Assembly: GCF_003473295.1 (NCBI RefSeq)
Contig: NZ_QRMP01000003.1
Coordinates: 62,001 to 126,000 of the forward strand
Length of the DNA: 64,000 nucleotides
Reading direction: 5' to 3'
Source: Parabacteroides sp. AM08-6
GTDB taxonomy: Bacteria > Bacteroidota > Bacteroidia > Bacteroidales > Tannerellaceae
Shown here: piece after piece, positions 44,934 through 53,853 of the stretch
Layout: every line of letters starts with the position of its first letter
How positions within the stretch are numbered: the first letter of the stretch is position 1
Program-made: the position numbers and the translations under genes
Notes under the pieces: generated by a model
Databases searched by the model: none
Told to the model about the DNA's origin: nothing
Seen by the model: the letters and a program-made list of their open reading frames with translations, nothing else

Positions 44934-46267
44934 TACAGCTTTCCGCTTATAAAGAGCATTATAAAGAAACAATACGCCTGGGAGTCCCGATTATGTTGGG
45001 GCAACTGGGCATTATTATTGTCGGATTCGCCGACAACATCATGGTAGGCCATCACAGTACTCCCGAACTGGCCGCGGCATCATTCGTCAACAACTTCTTC
45101 AATCTTATCTTCATTGCCGGCATGGGATTTTCCTACGGGCTGACTCCCATCATTGGCGGTTTATACGCGCAAAAAGAGTATGCACGCGCAGGGGAAGTAC
45201 TGAAGAATAGTCTTTTTATCAACTTCATAGTAGGCATACTACTCAGTATCTGCATGCTGATACTGCTTTTTAATATCCGGATACTGCAACAACCGGAGGA
45301 ATTACTGCCTTACATTATCCCCTACTATATCCTGCAACTTTTCTCGGTTATCTTCGCCATGCTGTTCAATTCGTTCAAACAGTTCAGCGACGGAACGACC
45401 GACACATTGACACCTATGTGGGTGATGCTGAGTGCAAACGTATTCAATATTATCGGGAATTATCTGCTGATATACGGTAAATTCGGCTGCCCCGAACTGG
45501 GACTTACAGGAGCCGGCATTTCAACATTATCGAGCCGTATCCTGACTCTCATCATTTTCTGCTTCCTCTTTCTCCGTCATTCCCGTTACCGTGTCTACCT
45601 GGAAGGGTTCAAAAAAGGGACAATCAATATGCTGAACCTCGGAAATCTGATGCGTCTGGGTCTTCCGGTCGGTTTCCAGATGGGCGTCGAAACCGGTTCT
45701 TTCAGTCTCAGTGTCATTATGATGGGATGGATTGGAAGTACGGCACTTGCCGCTCACCAGGTAGTAGGCGTCATCACCACTATAGGCTTTATGATTTATT
45801 ATGGCATAGCAGCTGCCGTAACCATCCGCGTAAGCGCCTTTAAAGGATGGAAAGACTGGCTGAACGTACGCAGGGCGTCTTTCGCCGGGTTGCATCTGAT
45901 TATGGCGGCCGCCCTTTTAGTCGTTCTGTTGATACTTTCGTTCCGGACAACAATGGGTTACCTGATTACTCCGGAAAAAGAGGTAGTCGAACTGGTTGCC
46001 CTCCTCGCCTGGTCGGTCATACTCTATCAGTTCGGCGACGGATTGCAAATACTTTTTGCAAATGCGCTACGCGGCATTTCCGATGTAAAATACATGGCCT
46101 ATATGGCCTTCCTGTGCCATTTCGGGCTGGCCCTGCCTATCGGTTATCTTTGTGGCTTCACACTGGGCTGGGGCAGCATCGGAGTCTGGTGCGGTTTCCC
46201 GGTTAGTTTGACGACACTGGGTATCCTGTTATGGAGACGATTTAATAAACTGACTACAACAAAATAA
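44930..46267 (+). CDS. MATE family efflux transporter
   Basis: 445 residues with twelve hydrophobic helices. LGVPIMLGQLGIIIVGFADNIMVGHHS at the start and LRLGLPVGFQMGVETGSFSLS (read in pieces) near residue 240 mark the two MATE halves. The start is GTG at 44930, overlapping the preceding stop by four bases (GTGA), which keeps the N terminus (IQLSAYKEHYKETIRLG) that the family expects. MATE proteins export cationic drugs or metabolites using Na+ or H+ gradients; the substrate is unknown. fbp follows after 2 bp. Confidence 0.93.
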   Translation: MIQLSAYKEHYKETIRLGVPIMLGQLGIIIVGFADNIMVGHHSTPELAAASFVNNFFNLIFIAGMGFSYGLTPIIGGLYAQKEYARAGEVLKNSLFINFIVGILLSICMLILLFNIRILQQPEELLPYIIPYYILQLFSVIFAMLFNSFKQFSDGTTDTLTPMWVMLSANVFNIIGNYLLIYGKFGCPELGLTGAGISTLSSRILTLIIFCFLFLRHSRYRVYLEGFKKGTINMLNLGNLMRLGLPVGFQMGVETGSFSLSVIMMGWIGSTALAAHQVVGVITTIGFMIYYGIAAAVTIRVSAFKGWKDWLNVRRASFAGLHLIMAAALLVVLLILSFRTTMGYLITPEKEVVELVALLAWSVILYQFGDGLQILFANALRGISDVKYMAYMAFLCHFGLALPIGYLCGFTLGWGSIGVWCGFPVSLTTLGILLWRRFNKLTTTK

Positions 46268-46269
46268 AT

Positions 46270-48267
46270 ATGACAAAAGACATCACTCCCGAATACGTGC
46301 TGAACGACCTGCGTTACTTGACGCTCCTGGCCCGCAGTTTCCCGACTGTGGCAGATGCCAGTACGGAAATCATCAACCTCGAAGCAATCTTGAACCTGCC
46401 GAAAGGTACGGAACATTTCATGTCCGACATTCACGGCGAACACCAGGCCTTCAATCATGTACTAAAGAATGCTTCCGGCGCCATCAAACGTAAAGTGAAC
46501 GAGATTTTCAGCAATACTCTGCGGGAACAGGAAAAGAAAGAACTGTGTACCTTGATTTATTATCCGGAGCAAAAACTGGAATTGGTACAACAACAGGAAA
46601 CAGACATCGACGACTGGTATCTGATTACACTGAACCAATTAGTCCGCGTCTGCCGCAATGTTTCCTCCAAATATACCCGTTCGAAAGTACGCAAAGCCTT
46701 GCCGAAAGAATTCTCCTATATCATACAGGAACTCTTGCACGAATCTTCGGACGAACCGAACAAGTCTGCTTATGTAGACCAGATTATCAATACCATCATT
46801 TCGACCGGACGAGCCAATGACTTTATCATTGCCATGTGCAACCTTATCCAGCGGCTGACTATCGACCAGTTACACATCATCGGCGACATATTCGACCGGG
46901 GACCGGGAGCGCACATCATCATGGATACGCTCTGCAACTACCATAACTTCGACATTCAATGGGGCAACCACGACATCTTATGGATGGGAGCAGCAGCCGG
47001 CAATCTGGGAAATATCGCCAACGTAATCCGCATGTGTATGCGCTTCGGTAACCTGGCAACACTCGAGGATGGTTACGGTATCAACCTAATGCCGCTCGCC
47101 ACCTTTGCGATGGAAGTGTACGGCGACGACCCTTGCGAATTATTCATTCCCCGCCTGAATGCCTCGGATATAACCTTCGATGAGAAGACAACTCAGCTTA
47201 TCGCCCGGATGAACAAAGCCATCACCATCATTCAGTTCAAACTGGAAGGCGAAATCATCCGCCGCCGTCCGGAATTCGGAATGGACGACCGCTTATTGCT
47301 CCATCATATCGACCTGAAGCGCGGTACAATTCGCATTAACGGAAAAGACTACGAATTGAAAGACAAGAACTGGCCTACGCTCAAGGCTAAAGACCCGTAT
47401 GCGCTCTCCATCGAAGAGGAAGAACTGATGCGCCGTATCAAGCATTCTTTCGAATGCAGCGATAAGATGAAAACACACATGCGTTGCCTCTTCACACACG
47501 GCAGCATGTACCAAGTATGCAATTCAAACCTTTTATTCCATGCATCCGTTCCAATGAATGCGGACGGGACATTTAAAGAGGTTGTAATAAACGGGGAAAC
47601 ATTTAAAGGGAAAAGCCTGTTGGACAAAGTAGACCAACTGGTACGCACAGCCTACTTCGAGCCGGACGATTGCCCTGAAAAAGACTTTGCCATGGACTAT
47701 ATCTGGTATCTCTGGGAAGGCAAGGACTCCCCTCTTTTCGACAAGAGCAAGATGGCTACCTTCGAACGCTGTTTCATCGACGACAAAGAGGTACAGAAAG
47801 AAGAGAAAGGCGCTTACTATACGCTTCGCGAACAAGAAGCCATTTGCGAAAAATTGCTGAACGAGTTTGGCGTGACCGGCCAGCACCGCCATATCATCAA
47901 CGGCCATGTCCCTGTCCGCTCCATCCAAGGAGAAAACCCGATAAAGGCAAACGGTAAGCTTTTGGTCATCGACGGCGGTTTCTCCAAAGCCTATCATCCG
48001 GAAACAGGAATTGCAGGTTATACGTTGGTCTACCATTCGCGTGGTTTCCAGTTGGTCCAGCACGAACCATTCCTTTCTTCCGAACAAGCCATCAAAGAAG
48101 GACGCGACATTCGTTCCACAACTATCGTCGTAGAACTCAGCTCGCATCGGCAAATGGTGAAGGACACGGACAAAGGAGCCGACCTTCAAAAGCAAATACA
48201 AGACCTGGAAAAGCTATTGTATGCTTTCCGCAACGGAATTATCAAAGAAAAACTCCCGACCTTCTGA
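46270..48267 (+). CDS. fbp: Fructose-1,6-bisphosphatase class III
   Basis: 665 residues, typical of class III enzymes from Firmicutes and Bacteroidota. Metallophosphatase motifs are visible: FMSDIHGEHQAFNHVL near residue 55, IIGDIFDRGPGAHII near 200 and WGNHDILWMGAAAGN near 235, with NGHVPVRS near 545 providing a later histidine. It hydrolyses fructose 1,6-bisphosphate in gluconeogenesis, in the cytoplasm. Last gene of the cyclophilin-MATE operon, 2 bp after the MATE gene, and followed by the 22-bp repeat block at 48280-48489, which may help stabilise or end the message. Confidence 0.97.
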   Translation: MTKDITPEYVLNDLRYLTLLARSFPTVADASTEIINLEAILNLPKGTEHFMSDIHGEHQAFNHVLKNASGAIKRKVNEIFSNTLREQEKKELCTLIYYPEQKLELVQQQETDIDDWYLITLNQLVRVCRNVSSKYTRSKVRKALPKEFSYIIQELLHESSDEPNKSAYVDQIINTIISTGRANDFIIAMCNLIQRLTIDQLHIIGDIFDRGPGAHIIMDTLCNYHNFDIQWGNHDILWMGAAAGNLGNIANVIRMCMRFGNLATLEDGYGINLMPLATFAMEVYGDDPCELFIPRLNASDITFDEKTTQLIARMNKAITIIQFKLEGEIIRRRPEFGMDDRLLLHHIDLKRGTIRINGKDYELKDKNWPTLKAKDPYALSIEEEELMRRIKHSFECSDKMKTHMRCLFTHGSMYQVCNSNLLFHASVPMNADGTFKEVVINGETFKGKSLLDKVDQLVRTAYFEPDDCPEKDFAMDYIWYLWEGKDSPLFDKSKMATFERCFIDDKEVQKEEKGAYYTLREQEAICEKLLNEFGVTGQHRHIINGHVPVRSIQGENPIKANGKLLVIDGGFSKAYHPETGIAGYTLVYHSRGFQLVQHEPFLSSEQAIKEGRDIRSTTIVVELSSHRQMVKDTDKGADLQKQIQDLEKLLYAFRNGIIKEKLPTF

Positions 48268-48279
48268 CTCATTCGTCCC

Positions 48280-48489
48280 TATCTTTTAGTCCGTTCATCG
48301 GTATCTTTTAGCTTTTTCATCGGGACCCTTTAATCGTTCGCCAATTGGCGAACGGTCGTTCATCAGTTGGCGGACAATCGTTCGTCAATTGGCGGACGTT
48401 CGTTCACCAGCTGGCGAACGATTAATAGATAGGGAGAAAATCGATAATAGATAAGGAAGAAAAATAGAATAGATAAGGGGGAAAAATAG
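48280..48489. repeat. Tandem 22-bp repeats with four central palindromes
   Basis: The 255-bp gap between fbp and the EamA gene is filled by repeats with an exact 22-bp period. Two forward units start at 48280 and 48302 (both TATCTTTTAG, ending TTCATCGG). Then four 20-bp palindromic units, with 2-bp spacers, start at 48335, 48357, 48379 and 48401; the first is CGTTCGCCAATTGGCGAACG. Three units in the opposite orientation begin AATAGAT at 48424, 48446 and 48468. On the reverse strand these read TATCTATT..., the same family as the left arm, so the whole block is a large imperfect inverted repeat. No coding potential. Confidence 0.85.
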
Positions 48490-48497
48490 TACTTTTG
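48490..48497 (+). promoter_or_regulatory. -7 box before the EamA transporter
   Basis: TACTTTTG matches TAnnTTTG exactly, directly after the 22-bp repeat block and 25 bp before the start codon. The region where a -33 element should lie is the last repeat unit. Confidence 0.6.
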
Positions 48498-48522
48498 TCC
48501 GCCGTAAAAGAGAAAGGTTATC

Positions 48523-49485
48523 ATGAAATCGAACGCTTATAAGGGACATTTGGCTATGTTGGGAGCCAATCTGCTATGGGGCTGTATGTCGCCCTCGTCC
48601 AAAATCGTATTATCCAGCGGGCTGGTCAATGCTATTTCACTGACAACGTTCCGAATGCTTGGAGCTGCCGCCGTATTTTGGATTGCTTCCTTGTTCACTA
48701 AAGATGAACATGTATCACATCAGGATTTGGTAAAGTTATTCTTCGCGGCCTTGTTCGGGATAGTGTTCAATCAGGGTTCTTATATATTCGGCGTTTCACT
48801 AACCTCGCCGATAGACGCGACTATCGTGGCAACTACTACTCCTATAATTACCATGATTATTGCTGCCTTTTACCTGAAAGAACCCGTTACCGGGAAAAAG
48901 ATACTGGGGATCTTCGTCGGGGCCATCGGGGCCTTGCTCCTGATATTAAGCGGACAACAGGCAGTAGCCGGAAACGGGAACGGAAGTAATATATGGGGAG
49001 ATATTCTTTGCTTGGTTGCGCAATGCTGTTTTTCCATTTACGTTGTGGTCTACAAAGGACTAATCAGCCGGTATTCACCGGTGACACTGATGAAATGGAT
49101 GTTTACCTATTCGGCCATCTGTACCATTCCATTCTCTTATACAAGCATCGCAAGTATCGATTTTCTGCGGCTGCCGACAAGTATTTACCTGAACATAGCG
49201 GTCGTCGTGTTGGGCGGTACATTCTTTGCTTACTTGCTCGTCCCGATAGGACAGCGCATTCTACGGCCTACGGTTGCCACTATGTATAACTACGTACAAC
49301 CGATAGTAGCTTCAGCCATCACCGTACTTGTCGGCTTGGATACATTCGGTATAATGAAATGTATTTCCATAGCCTTAGTATTCTCCGGGGTTTACATCGT
49401 TACCCAAAGCAAATCCAAGTCACAACTGGATGCCTACAAGGCGCAAAAAGAATTACAGGAAAAACAGGAACTTATAAGGAAGTAG
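48523..49485 (+). CDS. DMT superfamily (EamA) transporter
   Basis: 320 residues with ten hydrophobic helices in two EamA repeats (first: LAMLGANLLWGCMSPSSKIV; second: GDILCLVAQCCFSIYVVVYK). GSYIFGVSLTSPIDATIVATTTP near residue 85 and LRPTVATMYNYVQPIVASAI near 245 are the conserved helix 3-4 and 8-9 segments. These inner-membrane carriers move small metabolites; the substrate is unknown. A charged C-terminal tail (KAQKELQEKQELIRK) ends in the overlap with the convergent pseudouridine synthase gene (14 bp). Confidence 0.9.
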   Translation: MKSNAYKGHLAMLGANLLWGCMSPSSKIVLSSGLVNAISLTTFRMLGAAAVFWIASLFTKDEHVSHQDLVKLFFAALFGIVFNQGSYIFGVSLTSPIDATIVATTTPIITMIIAAFYLKEPVTGKKILGIFVGAIGALLLILSGQQAVAGNGNGSNIWGDILCLVAQCCFSIYVVVYKGLISRYSPVTLMKWMFTYSAICTIPFSYTSIASIDFLRLPTSIYLNIAVVVLGGTFFAYLLVPIGQRILRPTVATMYNYVQPIVASAITVLVGLDTFGIMKCISIALVFSGVYIVTQSKSKSQLDAYKAQKELQEKQELIRK

Positions 49486-50146
49486 TCAACGCTTTCCACA
49501 AGTTGTCCGCGGGAACCGAAGCAATGATTTCCACCTGCTCTTTGGAAACAGGGTGGATAAAAGCAGCACTGCGGGCATGCAGACTGATACCGCCGTCCGG
49601 GTTGGAACGGGGAAAACCATATTTAAGGTCGCCCTTAATCGGACAGCCCATATTGGCCAATTGACAACGTATCTGATGATGGCGCCCGGTTTTCAAATCG
49701 ATTTCCAGCAGTGTATAATTATCCGAGCGGGCTATTACTTTATAATGGAGGATGGCTTTCTTGGCATTCGGACGTTCCGTATCGTAAGCGTAACTCTTAT
49801 TTTGCTTCTCATTACGGACCAACCAGTTCACTAATTCACCTTCTTCAGAGGGAGGTGCGTTCTTTACGATAGCCCAATAGGTCTTTCTTACTTCGCCGAC
49901 ACGGAACATTTCGTTCAGACGGGCGAGCGCTTTACTGGTTTTGGCAAACAAGACAACCCCGCTGACGGGGCGGTCCAAACGGTGTGCAACACCGACAAAC
50001 ACATTGCCGGGTTTACAATACTTCTCTTTCAGCCACGCCTTCAGCATGTCCGAAAGAGGAGTATCACCGGTTTTATCTCCTTGTACAATCTCGCGGCAGG
50101 TTTTATTGACTGCGATGAGATGATTGTCTTCGTAGATAACTTCCAT
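49472..50146 (-). CDS. RluA/RluD-type RNA pseudouridine synthase
   Basis: 224 residues without an S4 domain. GVAHRLDRPVSGVVLFAKTS near residue 55 carries the catalytic aspartate of the RluA family, and LEIDLKTGRHHQIRCQLANMG near 150 the conserved RHHQIR segment. It converts specific uridines in rRNA or tRNA to pseudouridine; the target is unknown. It follows fabG by 5 bp at the end of the TetR-FabH-FabG operon and overlaps the convergent EamA gene by 14 bp. Confidence 0.92.
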   Translation of the reverse strand: MEVIYEDNHLIAVNKTCREIVQGDKTGDTPLSDMLKAWLKEKYCKPGNVFVGVAHRLDRPVSGVVLFAKTSKALARLNEMFRVGEVRKTYWAIVKNAPPSEEGELVNWLVRNEKQNKSYAYDTERPNAKKAILHYKVIARSDNYTLLEIDLKTGRHHQIRCQLANMGCPIKGDLKYGFPRSNPDGGISLHARSAAFIHPVSKEQVEIIASVPADNLWKALTTSL

Positions 50147-50151
50147 ATAAA

Positions 50152-50898
50152 TTACATGTTCATACCACCGTCAACCTGAATAACCTGACCGGAGACATAA
50201 GAGGACATATCCGAAGCCAGGAAAGTAGCGATATTAGCGACATCTTCCGGAGTACCGCCACGACGCAAAGGTATCTTCTTTGCCCATTCGGCTTTTACCT
50301 CTTCCGGCAGACCGGCAGTCATATCCGTAATAATAAATCCCGGAGCAATGGCATTGGCGCGAATACCACGGGAACCCAGTTCCTGAGCGATGGATTTAGC
50401 CAAACCAATCATACCGGCTTTGGAGGCGGAGTAGTTACTCTGACCGGCATTACCGTGAACACCGACAACCGAAGCCATATTGATAATGCTGCCTGTACGC
50501 TGTTTCATCATCACCGGAGTACAAGCGTGAATAAAGTTGAAAGCAGACTTCAGGTTGACACCGATAACGGCATCCCACTGTCCTTCGCTCATACGCATCA
50601 TCAAGCCGTCTTTCGTAATACCGGCATTGTTTACCAAGATATCCACACGACCGAAATCTTTTACTATTTCAGCGACTACGTTGTGCGTGTCTTCAAAGTT
50701 GGCAGCGTTGGAAGCATACCCTTTTGCTTTTACACCCAAAGCTTCAATTTCTTTCTGGGTAGCCAAGCCGTTTTCGTCAATCACCAAATCAGTAAATGCC
50801 ACATTGGCACCTTCCGAAGCAAACTTCAAAGCGATAGCTTTACCGATACCGCGTGCTGCACCTGTTACGATGGCAACTTTTCCTTCTAATAATTTCAT
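50152..50898 (-). CDS. fabG: 3-oxoacyl-[acyl-carrier-protein] reductase
   Basis: 248 residues of the classical short-chain dehydrogenase type. NADPH binding is shown by VTGAARGIGKAIA (residues 12-24) and LVNNAGITKDGLMM near 88; the catalytic triad is visible as INMASVVG (Ser) and SNYSASKAGMIGLAKS (Tyr, Lys). IRANAIAPGFIITDM follows. It reduces 3-oxoacyl-ACP in fatty acid elongation. It lies 18 bp after the KAS III-like gene and 5 bp before the pseudouridine synthase. Assignment to FabG rather than another SDR is supported by the close match and the fatty acid neighbour. Confidence 0.93.
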   Translation of the reverse strand: MKLLEGKVAIVTGAARGIGKAIALKFASEGANVAFTDLVIDENGLATQKEIEALGVKAKGYASNAANFEDTHNVVAEIVKDFGRVDILVNNAGITKDGLMMRMSEGQWDAVIGVNLKSAFNFIHACTPVMMKQRTGSIINMASVVGVHGNAGQSNYSASKAGMIGLAKSIAQELGSRGIRANAIAPGFIITDMTAGLPEEVKAEWAKKIPLRRGGTPEDVANIATFLASDMSSYVSGQVIQVDGGMNM

Positions 50899-50916
50899 AT
50901 CAATACTTTTTTAATT

Positions 50917-51861
50917 TCAACATTTTATCAGGCAAGCTCCTGCAGAATATCCACCTCCGAATACGGTGATGGCAACCAGGTCGCCCTTCTTAAACGTGTT
51001 ATCATTCTGCGCATACACCAAGGCGGAACTTACCGAGCCGGTGTTTCCCAGTTCCTCTATGTTATGCAGGAACTTTTCTTCCGGCAGTCCCAACTGCTTT
51101 GCGATGTTGGACATGATACGCATATTAGCCTGATGGCCGATAAAGTAACTCAAATCATCCAACTTATATCCGTTCTTCTCCAACAGGAAAAGTACGTTCT
51201 TCGGCATATAAGTACAAGCCTGGATAAATACATCGCGCCCTTCCGGCATCATAATACCTCCATCGGTAGGGCGAAGGTGAACCGCTTCGGGAGCTTTCCC
51301 TAAATAGCCCAATCCTTGGGTGAATATCTCCAAAACCTCCGGGTCTTTTTCCGTTACGCGCTCTTTCGAAATGAAAAAAGCAGCGGCAGCATCTCCCCAA
51401 AGGTGGCCGGCTTTCGGATCTGTTTCATTATAATAAGCTGAATTCTTATCGGCTGAAAGAATCAACGCCTTTGTTGCTTTTCCCATGGCAAAATAGCCTT
51501 CCACTACTTCGAGTGCATTCAGGAAAGAAGAACATGCCGACGACAGATATAATGCCTTTGCATCCCGGATATCAAATTCATGCTGAACCAAATGGGCGGC
51601 TGTCGCAACCGTATCGTACGGTGAATAGGAAGCTGAAATAACCAAATCGACCTCTGTTATATCATACGGCAATTTAGGAAGTGCATTATGAACGGCTTCA
51701 ATACTCATCGTATTGATGTTTTCCTCTTGCTTTGCCTTCGAGCGGGTACGAATACCCGTACGTTGTTCAATCCATTCACTCGTTAACCCGTTCAGTTCTA
51801 AAAAATGTTGGTTATCTACCCGTTCTTCAGGCACATAAAACCCTGTTGCATTAATAAACAT
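50917..51861 (-). CDS. 3-oxoacyl-ACP synthase III (FabH-like)
   Basis: 314 residues. The KAS III triad is complete: Cys110 in LYLSSACSSFLNA, His243 in FIGHQANMRIM and Asn273 in EELGNTGSVSSA. The thiolase fold N terminus (FINATGFYVPEERVDN; EWIEQRTGIRTR) is standard. KAS III condenses an acyl-CoA with malonyl-ACP to start fatty acids or related chains. Because it is coupled to a TetR regulator and FabG rather than to plsX and rpmF, it may be a second, specialised copy; the primary FabH could lie elsewhere. Confidence 0.93.
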   Translation of the reverse strand: MFINATGFYVPEERVDNQHFLELNGLTSEWIEQRTGIRTRSKAKQEENINTMSIEAVHNALPKLPYDITEVDLVISASYSPYDTVATAAHLVQHEFDIRDAKALYLSSACSSFLNALEVVEGYFAMGKATKALILSADKNSAYYNETDPKAGHLWGDAAAAFFISKERVTEKDPEVLEIFTQGLGYLGKAPEAVHLRPTDGGIMMPEGRDVFIQACTYMPKNVLFLLEKNGYKLDDLSYFIGHQANMRIMSNIAKQLGLPEEKFLHNIEELGNTGSVSSALVYAQNDNTFKKGDLVAITVFGGGYSAGACLIKC

Positions 51862-51875
51862 CTCTTAGTTTTATA

Positions 51876-52481
51876 TTACTTAATCTTTATTCCGTTGAAT
51901 ATTAAATTCATCACATTATCTCTCCGTTTAATCCGCTGACTGATATTATCTCCCATAATTCCGCGTATATAAGGAACCTCAAGTCCTTTCAAAGCATGAT
52001 GGAGCACCACAGCCGTTATATCAGTATCAGGCATTGCAAAAACGCCTTCCTGTACACCGGCTTCCAATATACCTTTTATTAACTCAATCTCACGAATGTC
52101 AAAGCTCTTTCGAACCTTTTCTACCCGCCATATATCACGAAAAAAGTTAGCTCTCAGGGTTCCGTTACGAAACACCAACGCTTTTATAGCATCCAGACGG
52201 GCATAAATAAAAGTCAGCAATTTCTCGTCGGCCGGCAAATCTTTTGCTGCTACATCTTGCAGCATCTTGAACAGCTTATCGAGTTCGGACTCTACAACAG
52301 CCAGATAAATCTCATTTTTACTTTTGAAATACGTATATAATGTACGTCTCCCTTTCTTAGATGCCTGTGCAATATCGTTCATTGTCGTATTATCCACCCC
52401 CATGCGGGCAAACAATTGTCTGGCCACATCTACCAACATCTCACGTGTTTTAGAAACTGTCATCGGCATTGTATTGCACAT
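51876..52481 (-). CDS. TetR/AcrR family transcriptional regulator
   Basis: About 201 residues if started at the ATG at 52481; the longest frame starts at 52502 but that codon lies inside the promoter box (52500-52507), so the later start is preferred, and ATGs at 52469 or 52463 are also possible. The helix-turn-helix is clear: ARQLFARMGVDNTTMNDIAQ then GRRTLYTYFKSKNEIYLAV. The C-terminal ligand domain is helical. It heads the operon with FabH and FabG, so it probably responds to an acyl compound and represses its own operon; this is inference. Confidence 0.9.
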   Translation of the reverse strand: MCNTMPMTVSKTREMLVDVARQLFARMGVDNTTMNDIAQASKKGRRTLYTYFKSKNEIYLAVVESELDKLFKMLQDVAAKDLPADEKLLTFIYARLDAIKALVFRNGTLRANFFRDIWRVEKVRKSFDIREIELIKGILEAGVQEGVFAMPDTDITAVVLHHALKGLEVPYIRGIMGDNISQRIKRRDNVMNLIFNGIKIK

Positions 52482-52499
52482 TTTGATTAAAACTGTGCG

Positions 52500-52531
52500 C
52501 AAAAGTACCGGAAAAAATAATAACTACCAAA
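52500..52531 (-). promoter_or_regulatory. Promoter of the TetR-FabH-FabG-RluA operon
   Basis: Minus strand: TTTG at 52531-52528, 20-bp spacer, TACTTTTG at 52507-52500. Near-ideal match. The predicted transcript would start near 52493. Confidence 0.75.
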
Positions 52532-52628
52532 AACATATCTATATTTTATTGAAACTCCCCCTTATTCTATAAATATAGACCATTCCCGCATACTTATTCC
52601 TTTTCATAGAGAAAAATAAGAGAAATAT

Positions 52629-52659
52629 TTTGTTTTTCAAAAAATAAGTCCTACCTTTG
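52629..52659 (+). promoter_or_regulatory. Promoter of tRNA-fMet copy 1
   Basis: TTTG at 52629-52632 and TACCTTTG at 52652-52659 with a 19-bp spacer. The mature tRNA begins 33 bp downstream. Confidence 0.75.
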
Positions 52660-52691
52660 CACTCGCAATCTAAAAAAGAGAGCAACTATAT

Positions 52692-52763
<72 letters not shown>

Positions 52764-52771
52764 CTAAATTC

Positions 52772-52806
52772 AAGCCTTCGGTTCTTAAAAACCGGAGGCT
52801 TTTTTA
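52772..52806 (+). terminator. Terminator of tRNA-fMet copy 1
   Basis: AAGCCTTCGGTT (52772-52783) pairs with AACCGGAGGCTT (52790-52801, one mismatch), followed by a run of T. Confidence 0.85.
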
Positions 52807-52926
52807 TTGACTTACGCTAAACTTTATTGATTATATTTAATCCCTCAAGAAACTCTTCCGGCATATTTATTGTTATTATATTAATATAGAAAAAGAAGAC
52901 AAAGTAGACTAAACAACATAGTAAAT

Positions 52927-53838
52927 ATGGCTTATATAGATTATTACAAAATTCTCGGATTGGACAAAGGAGCTTCGCAGGATGATGTAAAAAAAGCATA
53001 CAAAAAGCTGGCCCGCAAATACCATCCTGATTTGAACCCGAATGATGCGGACGCCCACCGGAAGTTTCAGGAAATAAATGAAGCGAACGAAGTGTTGAGC
53101 GACCCGGAGAAACGGAAGAAATACGACCAGTACGGCGAAAACTGGAAGCATGCCGACGAATTTGAGGCCCAGCAGAGACAATATCGTCAATACCAGGGCG
53201 GACAAGGGAATGGCGGTACTTACTGGAGTTCTTCGGGTGACGGAAGTGAATTCTCCGATTTCTTTGAACAAATGTTCGGAGGTATGGGTGGAGGCAGAAG
53301 CAGCCGTAGCAGTAGAGGCGATTATGCTTTCCGCGGACAGGATTATACGACAGAATTGCAGGTATCCCTGATGGATGCCTCCAAAACCCACAAGCAGATT
53401 ATTACAGTTAATGGTAAAAATCTGCGAATCACGATACCGGCCGGCATCGCCGATGGGCAAACCATTAAATTGAAAGGTCAGGGCGGACCTGGCGTAAACG
53501 GTGGACCCTCAGGTGATTTATACATCACTTTCAGCATACCGGAAGACAGTCGCTTCAAACGCGTAGGTGATGATCTCTACATAACTGCCCCCCTAAACCT
53601 TTACACGGCAATTCTCGGTGGAGAACAAATCGTAGAGACAATGGACGGAAAAGTAAAACTCAACATAAAACCCGGAACCCAGAACAATACGAAAGTACGC
53701 CTGAAAGGCAAAGGTTTCCCGGTTTATAAAGAAGAAGGAAAGTCCGGCGATTTAATCGTAACCTACTCGATTGATATCCCGACCAATCTGACGGACAAAC
53801 AAAAAGAATTGTTCCGCGAAATACAAAATCTCAATTAA
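52927..53838 (+). CDS. cbpA: CbpA-like J-domain co-chaperone
   Basis: 303 residues. The N-terminal J domain (residues 4-70) has the HPD motif in [13 protein letters not shown] Gly/Ser-rich linker ([19 protein letters not shown]) follows, then the two beta C-terminal substrate-binding domains (about 135-300; [39 protein letters not shown]). The zinc-finger region of DnaJ is absent, which marks the DjlB/CbpA type. It activates DnaK for folding. The adjacent CbpM-like gene 15 bp downstream supports the CbpA assignment. Lies between the two tRNA-fMet genes. Confidence 0.93.
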   Translation: MAYIDYYKILGLDKGASQDDVKKAYKKLARKYHPDLNPNDADAHRKFQEINEANEVLSDPEKRKKYDQYGENWKHADEFEAQQRQYRQYQGGQGNGGTYWSSSGDGSEFSDFFEQMFGGMGGGRSSRSSRGDYAFRGQDYTTELQVSLMDASKTHKQIITVNGKNLRITIPAGIADGQTIKLKGQGGPGVNGGPSGDLYITFSIPEDSRFKRVGDDLYITAPLNLYTAILGGEQIVETMDGKVKLNIKPGTQNNTKVRLKGKGFPVYKEEGKSGDLIVTYSIDIPTNLTDKQKELFREIQNLN

Positions 53839-53853
53839 AAAAACAGGATTGTT

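Noticed and set aside
48280..48489. CRISPR array
   Set aside because: Repeats are contiguous with 0-2 bp between units and no unique spacers, and no cas genes are nearby.
52909..53460. A 183-codon minus-strand frame over cbpA
   Set aside because: Antisense to the J-domain and glycine-rich linker; the hydrophobic look arises from the complement of the real codons.
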